Below, one piece after another: positions 33,880 to 42,301 of a stretch of DNA of 55,449 nt (position 1 is the stretch's first letter; every line of letters begins with the position of its first letter). The notes beneath the pieces are model-generated. The model saw nothing but the letters and a program-made list of their open reading frames with translations, was not told where the DNA came from and did no database searches. The stretch is from an uncultured Peptococcaceae bacterium. Its GTDB lineage: Bacteria > Bacillota > Peptococcia > Peptococcales > Peptococcaceae. The DNA is taken from the NCBI GenBank assembly GCA_937976375.1, contig CALJRU010000015.1, forward strand, positions 1 to 55,449, in the 5' to 3' direction. The translations under genes and the position numbers were made by a program.

Positions 33880-34467
33880 ATGCTTTACATTTACAATTTA
33901 GAATGCTTATCGGCGTCAGAACAGGACGCCTTTATAAATGTGGCTGACCGTTGCGGTGAAGCCGTATGCCGCATCACTGAAGCGGACCTCGATAAAACTG
34001 TGGAAGAATGTTTAGCCACGCTGGTGCCGCTGGATATGACGGCTTATCGTGCTGAACCACAGCAAGAAGGCATACCATTTTTACTGATGGATATTGATGA
34101 CCTTGAAATTGATCCGTTCTTGGCACAGATGCGCAAACATAAAGTGCGCATTGGCCATAAATGCATGGTGACCGAAAAAAATCGTCGTTGGAAGGTGCAG
34201 AAGCTGATCGGAGATGTGGCTGAAGAACATGCCATGATGACACAATTGATGACCTTGCAGCAAATGCTTGAAGCAGCCAAAGATTTTAAGCAGGAAGACT
34301 ACAACCCATTATTGTGGATGACGTTTGAACAGAAGAAGCAGGCGGCGCAAGACCTTTTGGAGCATGTCGGCAAAGCACCAATATCGATTGAAGTTATTCA
34401 GGCGACAACGAAAGATTTGAATCAAGCTGTTATGGCCTTAATCGTATCGCGAGGTGGTCATTCATGA
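33880..34467 (+). CDS. DUF3783 domain protein
   Basis: A 195-residue protein whose middle part, 'PFLLMDIDDLEIDPFLAQMR' near 67-86 followed by 'CMVTEKNRRWKVQKLIGDVAEEH' near 95-117, matches DUF3783, a small Firmicutes domain of unknown function often described as nuclease-neighbouring. The C-terminal 75 residues are helical and rich in Gln and Met. I use ATG 33880 behind AAGGAGG. It overlaps the next gene by 4 bp (ATGA), so it is translated together with the sulfotransferase-fold protein; this link is the best clue to its role. Confidence 0.7.
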   Translation: MLYIYNLECLSASEQDAFINVADRCGEAVCRITEADLDKTVEECLATLVPLDMTAYRAEPQQEGIPFLLMDIDDLEIDPFLAQMRKHKVRIGHKCMVTEKNRRWKVQKLIGDVAEEHAMMTQLMTLQQMLEAAKDFKQEDYNPLLWMTFEQKKQAAQDLLEHVGKAPISIEVIQATTKDLNQAVMALIVSRGGHS

Positions 34468-36317
34468 AACGCAGTCCCGGAATTATTGCTGAACAGCGCA
34501 CTATGACAGAGGCCTTGCATGAATGCTTGGCAAATACACCAGGCACAGCAGATGCACCAAATATTGTTGTTGACCCGTATGGCATTGCGCCTCTTTCGGC
34601 GCTTGTTTGTTTCGAAACGGTTCAGGAAGAAGCCTTTGACGTTTCTTTACAAGATGAATCAGGGCGTGTTTATTTAAATTATCTGACGCCAGCAGCTACG
34701 CAACACCGAATCATTGTGCCAGGTATGGTCAATGGTGAAACGGTGACCTTTATTGCGCAGGGGGATCAGGGCACGCAAGTGTCATGTGCTTTGCCAAAAG
34801 TGACAGTGGAAATGCCTATGCAAGTATCGATGGTCGGCGAAGATGCAGCGCGCCGCTGGTTGTTTGCAGTGTCAGCCGATGGGGCGGGACAGCCAATTGC
34901 CGTCAATGGGTTTGGTGCCTTATGCTGGACGCTTAAGCTTCCGCTCAATCATCGCTTAACGCTGTTAGACAATGGTCATTTTCTTTGCGGCGCACCGTTG
35001 CAGCTGGCGCCGCCATACAGCGGTACTGCAATTTGGGAAATGGATGCGCTGGGACATATTTATCGAGAATTCCGTTTTGAAGATGGCTTTGTCAGTGATT
35101 TTGTCCTCCTGCCAAGTGGCACAATTGCTGCGATTACACAAGCAGCTTGGCAAGGCACGGCGCGAGACACCATTGTTTGGATCGATTACAAGACGGGCGC
35201 TGTCAAAGCACGGCTGTGTGCCGCTGATGTATTGCCAAAGATAAATGGTACCGCTGGTCAAACAGGCAGTGACTGGTTCCAAGGCATGAGCCTGCGATAT
35301 GACGCATCATCTGGCATGCTTTATTGGAGCGGCCTGGCAGAGAATGTTGTACTTGAAATTGATGCGGTCAAAGCAGAAGTGCAGCGCATTATTGGCAGTA
35401 CCGATGGCTGGGACAACCAGCGCGCTGCAAGTTCGCAGGCGCTGGAAAGCCTTACTGAAAGCGTTGATGGCTGGAACACAGCACATACACGTCTCGATCT
35501 TTTCAAACGTCCCGTCATGAATGGTACCTTTGAAGAAGCCTATGGTGTCACTCGTTGGGGCGATGCGCTCTATTATATCAATGCCAATCGTTACCCGCTC
35601 GGCAAAAGAATCGCATCCACACCGTTCAATATTAACCGTCTTGATCTCAAGAGCGGACGCGTGAGTCTCTTTGTGCCAAATGAAGAAAACCTTATTTCGC
35701 CGGTGTTCTGTGATTTGACGTTGTTCGATGATCATACTGCCCTCGTGCTTGCTGGCGGTCTTTCGAACAGCGATTCTTTGCGCCCGGCTGTTTTTGCACG
35801 TGAGCGCCAGGAAGATATCGCTCTTTCTGCACAGGCTTGGTATTGTGTCGATGGCAAACGCCAAATGATCTGGACTTTCGACGATAACCTTGTGCATGTC
35901 AATCTTTGGCAGCCAAAGCAGCTGTCCTTTACAAGCGGAGAAGAAGTGGTGCTTGGACAATGGACGCCATGCTTTGAGATTGATATCGATTTGCCGCACA
36001 GCAGTGAAGGACGTCTCGAGGATGAAATGAACATCAAATTCTGGCAGGATGATGCACGGCTATACCTTAGCGGCACCTTTTTCAAAGGCGAAGCCTGCGT
36101 TCTGATTATGCGTCAAGGCGAGGACATTCATCAGTTCTTCCTTACGACCAATCGCATGCCATTTGGTACTGAATGGCTTTATACCTATGGCGCCAGTGAT
36201 GTAGAGCGGCGCCTCAATTGGGCGATTCCTTGCACACATTTGTCTGGTGAATGGCGCATTGATTTATTGATCGATGATATCCTTTATCATACCGATGAAA
36301 CGGTTGTTTTTAGATGA
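34464..36317 (+). CDS. AssT-fold (arylsulfate sulfotransferase-like) protein, probably inactive
   Basis: A 617-residue protein. Residues about 10-110 match the N-terminal beta domain of arylsulfate sulfotransferases ('VDPYGIAPLSALVCFET'), and the rest reads as the AssT beta propeller ('GTAIWEMDALGHIYREF', 'DTIVWIDYKTGAVKA', 'VVLEIDAVKAEVQRIIGSTDGW'). In active AssT the propeller carries catalytic His and Arg residues in motifs such as DWFHxN and GRHQ. Here the first is DWFQGM (near 270-275) and the second has become WSGLAEN; the other His motifs also look lost. There is no signal peptide, unlike periplasmic AssT. I infer a cytoplasmic, non-catalytic relative. It is coupled to the DUF3783 gene and ended by a terminator. 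Confidence 0.7.
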   Translation: MKRSPGIIAEQRTMTEALHECLANTPGTADAPNIVVDPYGIAPLSALVCFETVQEEAFDVSLQDESGRVYLNYLTPAATQHRIIVPGMVNGETVTFIAQGDQGTQVSCALPKVTVEMPMQVSMVGEDAARRWLFAVSADGAGQPIAVNGFGALCWTLKLPLNHRLTLLDNGHFLCGAPLQLAPPYSGTAIWEMDALGHIYREFRFEDGFVSDFVLLPSGTIAAITQAAWQGTARDTIVWIDYKTGAVKARLCAADVLPKINGTAGQTGSDWFQGMSLRYDASSGMLYWSGLAENVVLEIDAVKAEVQRIIGSTDGWDNQRAASSQALESLTESVDGWNTAHTRLDLFKRPVMNGTFEEAYGVTRWGDALYYINANRYPLGKRIASTPFNINRLDLKSGRVSLFVPNEENLISPVFCDLTLFDDHTALVLAGGLSNSDSLRPAVFARERQEDIALSAQAWYCVDGKRQMIWTFDDNLVHVNLWQPKQLSFTSGEEVVLGQWTPCFEIDIDLPHSSEGRLEDEMNIKFWQDDARLYLSGTFFKGEACVLIMRQGEDIHQFFLTTNRMPFGTEWLYTYGASDVERRLNWAIPCTHLSGEWRIDLLIDDILYHTDETVVFR

Positions 36318-36323
36318 TTATAG

Positions 36324-36353
36324 AGAGAAGCAGATGCTGCTTCTCTTTTTTTG
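36324..36353 (+). terminator. Rho-independent terminator
   Basis: Stem AGAGAAGCAG / CTGCTTCTCT with a 3-nt loop and a T-run ends the DUF3783/AssT-like operon. Confidence 0.9.
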
Positions 36354-36375
36354 TACTATTTTTCTTGATATACTA

Positions 36376-36416
36376 TTGACTGACAATGTACTGTGTAGTA
36401 CGATGTACATAGACTA
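36376..36416 (+). promoter_or_regulatory. padR promoter with overlapping GTAC dyads
   Basis: -35 TTGACT (36376-36381), 17-bp spacer, -10 TACGAT (36399-36404). Spacer and -10 carry ATGTACTGTGTAGTAC and GATGTACAT, overlapping inverted GTAC/ATGT motifs that resemble PadR-family operators (ATGT-n8-ACAT type). Autorepression by the adjacent PadR protein is likely. Confidence 0.6.
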
Positions 36417-36434
36417 AATGAGGGAGTGATGAAT

Positions 36435-36767
36435 ATGGAACTTGACAAATGGAAATCGCAGCTTGTTCGGGGAACGTTGGAATACTGCATTCTTTTGATG
36501 CTTCGCCATAAAACCTGCTATGGGTATGAGATCCTTCAAAATCTGGAAAAATATCCCATCATTTCATCCACAGAGAGCACGGTTTATCCGTTATTGCGAC
36601 GGCTGCAAAAAGAAGGCTATCTCGAATCAACCTGGAAAGAATCGGTAGAGGGACTTCCTCCGCGTAAATATTATGCATTGACAGCGGAAGGAGAAGCCTA
36701 TGTTAAAAGCATGGATGGTGAGTGGGCTCACCTATTAGATGCCATCACCGAGTTGAAAGGAGAATAA
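36435..36767 (+). CDS. PadR-family transcriptional repressor
   Basis: A 110-residue PadR winged-helix protein: 'LVRGTLEYCILLMLRH' near 10-25, 'CYGYEILQNLEKYP' near 28-41, 'ESTVYPLLRRLQKEGYLEST' near 46-65 and 'PRKYYALTAEGEAYV' near 75-89. It is a short one-domain member that dimerises through its last helix. Of three in-frame starts (GTG 36426, ATG 36429, ATG 36435) only 36435 is properly spaced from GGGAG. It is followed 2 bp later by a DUF1700 protein, the usual partner. Confidence 0.92.
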   Translation: MELDKWKSQLVRGTLEYCILLMLRHKTCYGYEILQNLEKYPIISSTESTVYPLLRRLQKEGYLESTWKESVEGLPPRKYYALTAEGEAYVKSMDGEWAHLLDAITELKGE

Positions 36768-36769
36768 AG

Positions 36770-37342
36770 ATGGACAATAGTTTAGAAAAATATTTGGAGC
36801 AGATTGACAAGCATCTCAAACCATTGCCTGTGTCAGAGCGCGTGGACATTGTGAAAGAAATTAAAGCGTCCATGCAGGAAATGCTGGCGGAGGGAATGCA
36901 AAGTGACGCCATTCTTGCTCATTTGGGTGATTCAAAAGACCTGGCGCGGGCTTATCTTGGCGATCTTCTGGCAGAATCGTCTGGTTTTAGCTGGCGGCGT
37001 TTTCTGATTGTCTGTGCTTTTTACAGCATCGTGGGATTTTCAGGGATGATCGTCATTCCATGCCTTGCCATCATGGCGCCAGTATTCATCGCCTGTGGCA
37101 TCTTCTGCCCATTGGCTGGAACTGTTAAGCTCCTTGATTATCTTTTGAATCTCGGCATTCCGGGCATGGAAAACGTCGGCGTTTTTATTGTTGAAGGGCA
37201 ACCGCCGCTTTCGCCAGTACCAACTTTTTTCATTTTGCTCATCTTTGGTGCCCTTTGCATCCTTGTTGGCCGCCTCTGCTGGAAAGCTCTGGTAGGCTAT
37301 TGCAAAAAAGTCAGCCAAGTTAAACGGCATTTTTCGATATGA
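36770..37342 (+). CDS. DUF1700 (HAAS-type) membrane protein
   Basis: A 190-residue protein. Residues 1-75 form the cytoplasmic HAAS/DUF1700 helical domain ('EKYLEQIDKHLKPLPVSERV', 'EIKASMQEMLAEGMQSDAIL', 'HLGDSKDLARAYL'), followed by membrane segments near 83-125 and 155-177. Such proteins are nearly always paired with a PadR repressor and are thought to affect membrane or envelope processes. ATG 36770 has AAAGGAG upstream. Twenty-seven bases separate it from the sulfatase-like gene, so the three genes may form one transcript. Confidence 0.85.
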   Translation: MDNSLEKYLEQIDKHLKPLPVSERVDIVKEIKASMQEMLAEGMQSDAILAHLGDSKDLARAYLGDLLAESSGFSWRRFLIVCAFYSIVGFSGMIVIPCLAIMAPVFIACGIFCPLAGTVKLLDYLLNLGIPGMENVGVFIVEGQPPLSPVPTFFILLIFGALCILVGRLCWKALVGYCKKVSQVKRHFSI

Positions 37343-37369
37343 GTGGTTTCTAGAAAGGAGGATGTCATC

Positions 37370-38644
37370 ATGCTTCAAGAAAATGGTTCAAAAATATTAC
37401 AAAGCTTTGCAGAAAATAATTTTAAGCCGAGTGTTCGAAAGATTGTGCCAGGAATTTGGCATGTAGTGGGTATCGGGCATAGCAATGCGACGATTGTTGA
37501 AGGTAATACGGGCGTGATTCTTATTGATTGTTTTGAGTCAATAGAAAAGGGGCAAGTGCTTCGATCCATTGTGCAGGAGAAAACAAGTAAAGAGGTGCAT
37601 ACGATTATTTATACGCATGGTCATATAGATCATCGTGGTGGGGCTGAGGCTTTCTCTGACAGTGTGTTGGAGATCATCGCGTTTGCACCAAAGTTTCCTG
37701 TGCTGGCACGGACAGAGATGCTTCAGGATGTGCAGATGTTGCGCGGTACGCGTCAATTCGGTTATGAATTGAGTGATGAGGAAGCGCTTACGCAGGGTCT
37801 TGGCAATCGAGAGGGCGTAGTATATGGTGAACATAGAGGACCTTTGCCTGTGCGGCCGTTGTATGATGAGGATTTGGTTGAGCGGGACATTGATGGTGTG
37901 AAGGTAATTCTGCGTCGCTTGCCTGGTGAGACGGACGATCAGATGATGGTATGGCTGCCAGAGCAAAAGGTGCTTTGCTGTGGTGACAATTATTACGGGT
38001 GCTTTCCTAATCTTTATACGATTCGCGGCAGTCAATACCGCAATATTGCTGAGTGGATTGACAGTTTGGACGTCATTCTTTCGTATCCAGCTGAATATTT
38101 GCTGCCAGGGCATACGGCACCATTGTTAGGACGTGCGCAGATTCAAGAGGTAGTGGGTCATTTTCGTGATGCCATTGACTGGATCCTGACAACGACGCTG
38201 CAGGGAATGAATGCAGGAAAGTCTATGGATGAATTGGCTGCAGAGATTCGACTGCCGGAGCAGTATGCGCGTCTGCCTTATTTGGGTGAACACTATGGCT
38301 GTACGGAATGGACGGTACGTGCTATTTATACAGCGTATTTAGGTTGGTTTGATGGCAATCCGACACATCTTCATCCATTGCCGCCAAAAGAGCATGCGAA
38401 GAACATGGTGGCGCTGATTGGCGGACGTGAAAAGGTCATGGAAGCTGGAAAAGAGGCTTATGAGGTCGGAGCGTATCAGTGGTGCTTGGAACTTTGTGAT
38501 TTACTGCTCGCTGAGTCTACTGAAGATGATGTCCTGCGGCTGAAGGCAAATGCCATGGACCGGTTGGCTGATTATGAGACCAGTGCCAATGGCCGCCATT
38601 ATTATTTGGCCTGTGCCAAGGAAATATTAGATGCTTTGAGATAA
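37370..38644 (+). CDS. Alkylsulfatase-type metallo-beta-lactamase-fold hydrolase
   Basis: A 424-residue protein of the SdsA1/YjcS alkylsulfatase group. The metal motif is THGHIDHRGG near 92-101; 'CCGDNYYGCFPNLYTIRGSQYRNIAEWIDSL' (about 203-233, in parts) matches the alkylsulfatase-specific region, and 'PGHTAP' near 248 gives a further ligand. The C-terminal 'AGKEAYEVGAYQWCLELCDL' region (near 365-385) matches the alkylsulfatase dimerisation domain. The SCP2-like C-terminal domain of SdsA1 is absent, and there is no signal peptide. The substrate may be an alkyl sulfate or another ester. I use ATG 37370 with AAAGGAGG upstream. It lies behind padR-DUF1700 and 1 kb after the AssT-like gene. Confidence 0.8.
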   Translation: MLQENGSKILQSFAENNFKPSVRKIVPGIWHVVGIGHSNATIVEGNTGVILIDCFESIEKGQVLRSIVQEKTSKEVHTIIYTHGHIDHRGGAEAFSDSVLEIIAFAPKFPVLARTEMLQDVQMLRGTRQFGYELSDEEALTQGLGNREGVVYGEHRGPLPVRPLYDEDLVERDIDGVKVILRRLPGETDDQMMVWLPEQKVLCCGDNYYGCFPNLYTIRGSQYRNIAEWIDSLDVILSYPAEYLLPGHTAPLLGRAQIQEVVGHFRDAIDWILTTTLQGMNAGKSMDELAAEIRLPEQYARLPYLGEHYGCTEWTVRAIYTAYLGWFDGNPTHLHPLPPKEHAKNMVALIGGREKVMEAGKEAYEVGAYQWCLELCDLLLAESTEDDVLRLKANAMDRLADYETSANGRHYYLACAKEILDALR

Positions 38645-38649
38645 AATAA

Positions 38650-38685
38650 AAAAGGCCATTGCCGATCATTCGGCAATGGCCTTTT
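38650..38685. terminator. Bidirectional terminator
   Basis: Perfect stem AAAAGGCCATTGCCG / CGGCAATGGCCTTTT with a 6-nt loop, between the convergent sulfatase-like gene and guaB. Confidence 0.92.
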
Positions 38686-38697
38686 GGTGTTATTGAA

Positions 38698-40212
38698 TTA
38701 CATATGGTTGCTGTTGAGGTCGGAGTTACGCAGAGTGACGTCGTGTGCGCCGCCTTCGACAATGGAGGTTGCGGACACAAGGGTCAGACGCGCATTCTTC
38801 TGCAGGTCTTTAATGTTCATAACGCCGCAGTTGCACATGGTGGAGCGGATTTTGCTCAGTGAAAGCTGAACGTTGTCTTTCAAGGAACCTGCGTATGGAA
38901 CATAGGAGTCAACGCCTTCTTCGAAGGAAAGCTTGGAGTCGCCGCCCATGTCATAGCGCTGCCAGTTACGGGCACGGGCAGAACCTTCACCCCAGTATTC
39001 TTTCATGTAGCTGCCGCCAATGCGTACACGGTTAGATGGGCTTTCATCAAAACGTGCGAAGTAACGGCCGAGCATGATGAAGTCAGCACCCATTGCAAGT
39101 GCAAGGGTCATGTGATAGTCATAAACGATCCCGCCGTCGGAGCAGAGAGGGATGTAGATACCCGTTTCTTCATAATAATCGTCACGCGCTTTGGCTACTT
39201 CAATGACAGAAGTGGCCTGGCCGCGGCCAATACCTTTTTGTTCGCGTGTGATGCAGATGGAGCCGCCGCCGATACCAATTTTAATGAAATCTGCGCCAGC
39301 TTCAGCAAGATAACGGAAGCCATCTGCGTCTACAACGTTGCCGGCACCTACTTTTACAGTGTCGCCATAGTGTTCGCGAATCCAGTCGAGGGTGAGTTTC
39401 TGCCATTCGGTGTAGCCTTCAGAGGAATCGATGACGAGGACGTCAACGCCGGCGTCGACCAGTGCTGGGACACGTTCTGCATAGTCGCGGGTGTTGATCC
39501 CGGCACCAACCATGTAACGTTTGGATTTATCGTCGAGAAGTTCAAGTGGATTTTCCTTGTTGGAATCGTAGTCTTTACGGAAGATCAGATAGAGCAGATG
39601 CTGATCTTTGTCTACGATTGGCAGCTGATTGAGCTTGTTGTCCCAGATGAGGTTGTTGGCTTCTGGAAGCGTGGTGTTTTCATCGCCAACGATGAGCTGT
39701 TCGAATGGTGTCATGAAGTCTTCGACTTTGGCATCGCGTGGTGTGCGGGAAAGACGATAGTCACGGCTGGTGACGATCCCGAGCAGCTTGCCGTTTGGAG
39801 AACCATCTTCGGTAACGGCCATGGTGCTGTGACCGGTTTTTTCACGAAGTGCCAGCACATCAGCGAGGGTATCTGTTGGGCGCAGGTTGGAATCGGAGAC
39901 GACGAAACCTGCCTTGTAGTTCTTTACTTTGCGAACCATAGCAGCCTGGCTTTCGATGGACTGAGAGCCAAAGATGAAGGAAAGACCGCCTTCTTTAGCC
40001 AATGCGATGGCCAAGGTATCGTTGGAAACAGCCTGCATGACAGCGGATACCAGTGGAATATTCAAGGAAATGGCTGGTTCTTCGCCTTTCTTGAATTTAA
40101 CCAGTGGGGTTTTTAAGCTCACATTGGCTGGAATGCATTCCTTTGAGGTGTATCCAGGGATCAAAAGATATTCACTAAATGTATGAGATGGTTCATCATA
40201 AATAAATGCCAT
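38698..40212 (-). CDS. guaB: IMP dehydrogenase
   Basis: A 504-residue enzyme oxidising IMP to XMP, the committed step of GMP synthesis. Two CBS repeats occupy about 100-220, inserted in the TIM barrel; the catalytic Cys320 lies in GGGSICITREQKGIGRG. This variant, beginning MAFIYDEPSHTFSEYLLIPG, belongs to a branch seen in Clostridia and relatives, with the C-terminal flap near 415-440. The ATG follows GAAAGGAG on the minus strand. The glyoxalase gene lies 51 bp upstream in the same direction without a terminator, so co-transcription is possible. Confidence 0.97.
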   Translation of the reverse strand: MAFIYDEPSHTFSEYLLIPGYTSKECIPANVSLKTPLVKFKKGEEPAISLNIPLVSAVMQAVSNDTLAIALAKEGGLSFIFGSQSIESQAAMVRKVKNYKAGFVVSDSNLRPTDTLADVLALREKTGHSTMAVTEDGSPNGKLLGIVTSRDYRLSRTPRDAKVEDFMTPFEQLIVGDENTTLPEANNLIWDNKLNQLPIVDKDQHLLYLIFRKDYDSNKENPLELLDDKSKRYMVGAGINTRDYAERVPALVDAGVDVLVIDSSEGYTEWQKLTLDWIREHYGDTVKVGAGNVVDADGFRYLAEAGADFIKIGIGGGSICITREQKGIGRGQATSVIEVAKARDDYYEETGIYIPLCSDGGIVYDYHMTLALAMGADFIMLGRYFARFDESPSNRVRIGGSYMKEYWGEGSARARNWQRYDMGGDSKLSFEEGVDSYVPYAGSLKDNVQLSLSKIRSTMCNCGVMNIKDLQKNARLTLVSATSIVEGGAHDVTLRNSDLNSNHM

Positions 40213-40263
40213 GTTTGAACTCCTTTCAATGTAAATAAATCGGTGCAGATGAACAATAATTGA

Positions 40264-40644
40264 TTAGTCCTGATCGTGGTCTGGTGGTAAAATTTCGATC
40301 CAGTAGTTGTCAGGGTCGGCAATGAAGTAGATTCCCATTGCAGGATTTTCGAAAACGATGCAGCCAAGTGCTTTGTGCATGGCGTAGGCGACAGCGAAAT
40401 CGTCTGCTTCTAATGCCAAATGAAATTCGTTTTCACCAAGATTGTATGGCTGTGGATGATCGCGCAGCCAGGTCAGTTCCAATTGATGCTTGCTCTCACC
40501 GTCGCTGAGGTAGACGATGATGAAGCTGCCGTCTTCGCTTTCGATGCGGCGCACTTCTTTAAGACCAAGTGCTTGGTCATAGAAAGCAAGACTGTTTTCC
40601 AAATTCGTTACATTGATGTTGTTATGCAAGAAAGAAAATTGCAT
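40264..40644 (-). CDS. gloA: Glyoxalase I (lactoylglutathione lyase)
   Basis: A 126-residue vicinal oxygen chelate protein that isomerises the methylglyoxal-thiol hemithioacetal. All four metal ligands can be placed: His7, Glu56, His75 (FHLAL) and Glu117 (YWIEIL). The compact length matches the Ni/Co-type bacterial class. I chose ATG 40644 because GGAGGAG lies just upstream on the minus strand; a start nine codons earlier has no signal. A -10-like TATGAT (40688-40693 on the minus strand) with TTTTCA 17 bp further up is a possible promoter. Confidence 0.88.
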   Translation of the reverse strand: MQFSFLHNNINVTNLENSLAFYDQALGLKEVRRIESEDGSFIIVYLSDGESKHQLELTWLRDHPQPYNLGENEFHLALEADDFAVAYAMHKALGCIVFENPAMGIYFIADPDNYWIEILPPDHDQD

Positions 40645-40803
40645 GATAATGGACTCCTCCTCATTGGTCATTATTGATTTCTATTCTATCATATATTCGT
40701 CATGAAAACATGAAAATTATATTGATATTACAGGATTTTTCATGTTCGGTCAATAATTTTTTTCTGGAAAATGGTTTCATGATCTCATTTTCGAACCAGC
40801 GCG

Positions 40804-40831
40804 TTCAATTTGGATTGAAATATGCTATACT
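40804..40831 (+). promoter_or_regulatory. Possible dnaB promoter
   Basis: -10 TATACT (40826-40831) preceded by TTCAAT (40804-40809) at 16 bp; 29 bp later begins dnaB with GAGGAGGAG before the ATG. Confidence 0.5.
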
Positions 40832-40860
40832 GTTACTACCCACTCAGAGGAGGAGCAGCC

Positions 40861-42210
40861 ATGAGCGAAAATTTTATGGAGCAGTCTGTACCATATGCTG
40901 AAGAGGCAGAAGCCGGAATCATTGCGGCCATGTTCAAGGACCGTGAAGTTCTGCAGGATGTGGTTCAGCTGGTGCGAGACAGTGATTTTTATAAACCTGA
41001 AAATGCAATTATTTTTAAAGCCATTCTCGAGCTTGATGAAAGTGGTCAGTCTGTCGATCTTGTTACAATGACCAATAAGCTGCGCAAGGAAAATCTTCTG
41101 GAAAAAGCCGGTGGGGTTTTCTATCTTGGGCAAATCGCAGCAGCACCGAGCAGCACCTATAATGTGAAGCAATATGCGAAAATTGTGCAGGAAAAATCGA
41201 CCATGCGTCAGCTTATTAAAATTTCTGACCGCATTCGCAATCGCTGCTATGAAGATGCAGAACCTGTCGAAACCATCCTGGATGACGCAGAACGTTTGGT
41301 ATTGGATATTTCCAAACAACGTCAGCGTAATGATGTGACACGTGTCGATGAGATCGTATCCACCAATTTGGAGCAAATAGAAGAAGCAAGCAAACAGGTC
41401 GATGAAATTACAGGCATTCCTTCTGGATTTATCGATCTTGATCATATGACCAATGGCTGGCAGCGTTCAGACCTGATCATTTTGGCGGCACGCCCTGCCA
41501 TGGGGAAAACTGCCTTGTGCTTGAATATGGCAGCGAATACAGCCGTGGATTATCATTATCCGGTGGCCGTATTCAGTTTGGAAATGAGTAAAGAGCAGCT
41601 TGTCATGAGAATGTTGGCTGCTGCTGCGCGTATTGACCAGAAACGGCTGCGTACTGGGCAGCTTAACGCTGATGAATGGGGCGCTTTTTTGCAAAAAATT
41701 GGTCCGCTTTCCAGCGCGCCAATTTATATTGATGATACGCCAGCCATCACCATTCGAGAATTGCGTGCGAAAGCGCGTCGCCTGCAGAGCAGAGAAGGTG
41801 ATCTGGGGCTGATTCTTGTCGACTACCTCCAGTTGATGGGTGGCAGTGGCCATAGCGAAAACCGTCAACAGGAAGTATCGGAGATTTCACGTTCGCTCAA
41901 AGCGCTGGCGCGTGAGCTGAATGTGCCGATTATTGCTTTATCGCAGCTCAGTCGTACTGTTGAGCAGACAAAAGATAAGCGGCCACAGCTGAGCCATTTG
42001 CGCGAATCAGGTTCTCTTGAACAGGATGCGGACATCGTGTTATTTATTCACCGCGAAGAATATTATAATGAAGATACAGATCGCAGAGGCATTGCTGATT
42101 TGATTATTGCCAAGCATCGTAACGGTCCAACAGGAACCGTCGAGCTGGCATTCCAGAATGAACTGACGCGCTTCGACAATCTTATTCATGATGCTGGATA
42201 TGGGTATTGA
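40861..42210 (+). CDS. dnaB: Replicative DNA helicase
   Basis: A 449-residue hexameric helicase. The N-terminal DnaG-interacting domain spans about 10-150 ('AEAGIIAAMFKDREVLQDVV', 'KPENAIIFKAILELDE'), then the RecA-like motor has Walker A ARPAMGKTAL at 210-219, 'VDYLQLMGGSG' near 322-332 and the late 'LRESGSLEQDADIVLFI' motif near 380-396. No intein is present. It is monocistronic here, away from rplI, its frequent neighbour. Confidence 0.96.
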   Translation: MSENFMEQSVPYAEEAEAGIIAAMFKDREVLQDVVQLVRDSDFYKPENAIIFKAILELDESGQSVDLVTMTNKLRKENLLEKAGGVFYLGQIAAAPSSTYNVKQYAKIVQEKSTMRQLIKISDRIRNRCYEDAEPVETILDDAERLVLDISKQRQRNDVTRVDEIVSTNLEQIEEASKQVDEITGIPSGFIDLDHMTNGWQRSDLIILAARPAMGKTALCLNMAANTAVDYHYPVAVFSLEMSKEQLVMRMLAAAARIDQKRLRTGQLNADEWGAFLQKIGPLSSAPIYIDDTPAITIRELRAKARRLQSREGDLGLILVDYLQLMGGSGHSENRQQEVSEISRSLKALARELNVPIIALSQLSRTVEQTKDKRPQLSHLRESGSLEQDADIVLFIHREEYYNEDTDRRGIADLIIAKHRNGPTGTVELAFQNELTRFDNLIHDAGYGY

Positions 42211-42214
42211 ATTT

Positions 42215-42252
42215 AACGACCAAGTGAGAGTCATCGCTTGGTCGTTTTTTTG
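42215..42252 (+). terminator. Rho-independent terminator after dnaB
   Basis: Stem AACGACCAAG / CTTGGTCGTT with a 12-nt loop, followed by a T-run. Confidence 0.9.
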
Positions 42253-42277
42253 TAACGTTTTTACATCTTGTGCGTTA
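42251..42277 (+). promoter_or_regulatory. ECF-type promoter
   Basis: -35 TGTAAC (42251-42256), continuing GTTTTT, 16-bp spacer, -10 CGTTA (42273-42277). This resembles ECF sigma promoters (TGAAAC...CGT) and not the housekeeping consensus. It is 25 bp before an ECF sigma gene, so autoregulation is likely. Confidence 0.65.
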
Positions 42278-42301
42278 ATAGGGTGAAAGGGGGCGAGAAA
42301 T

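Noticed and set aside
39112..40116. Long open frame antisense to guaB
   Set aside because: It mirrors the codon bias of guaB; no start signal and no recognisable domain.
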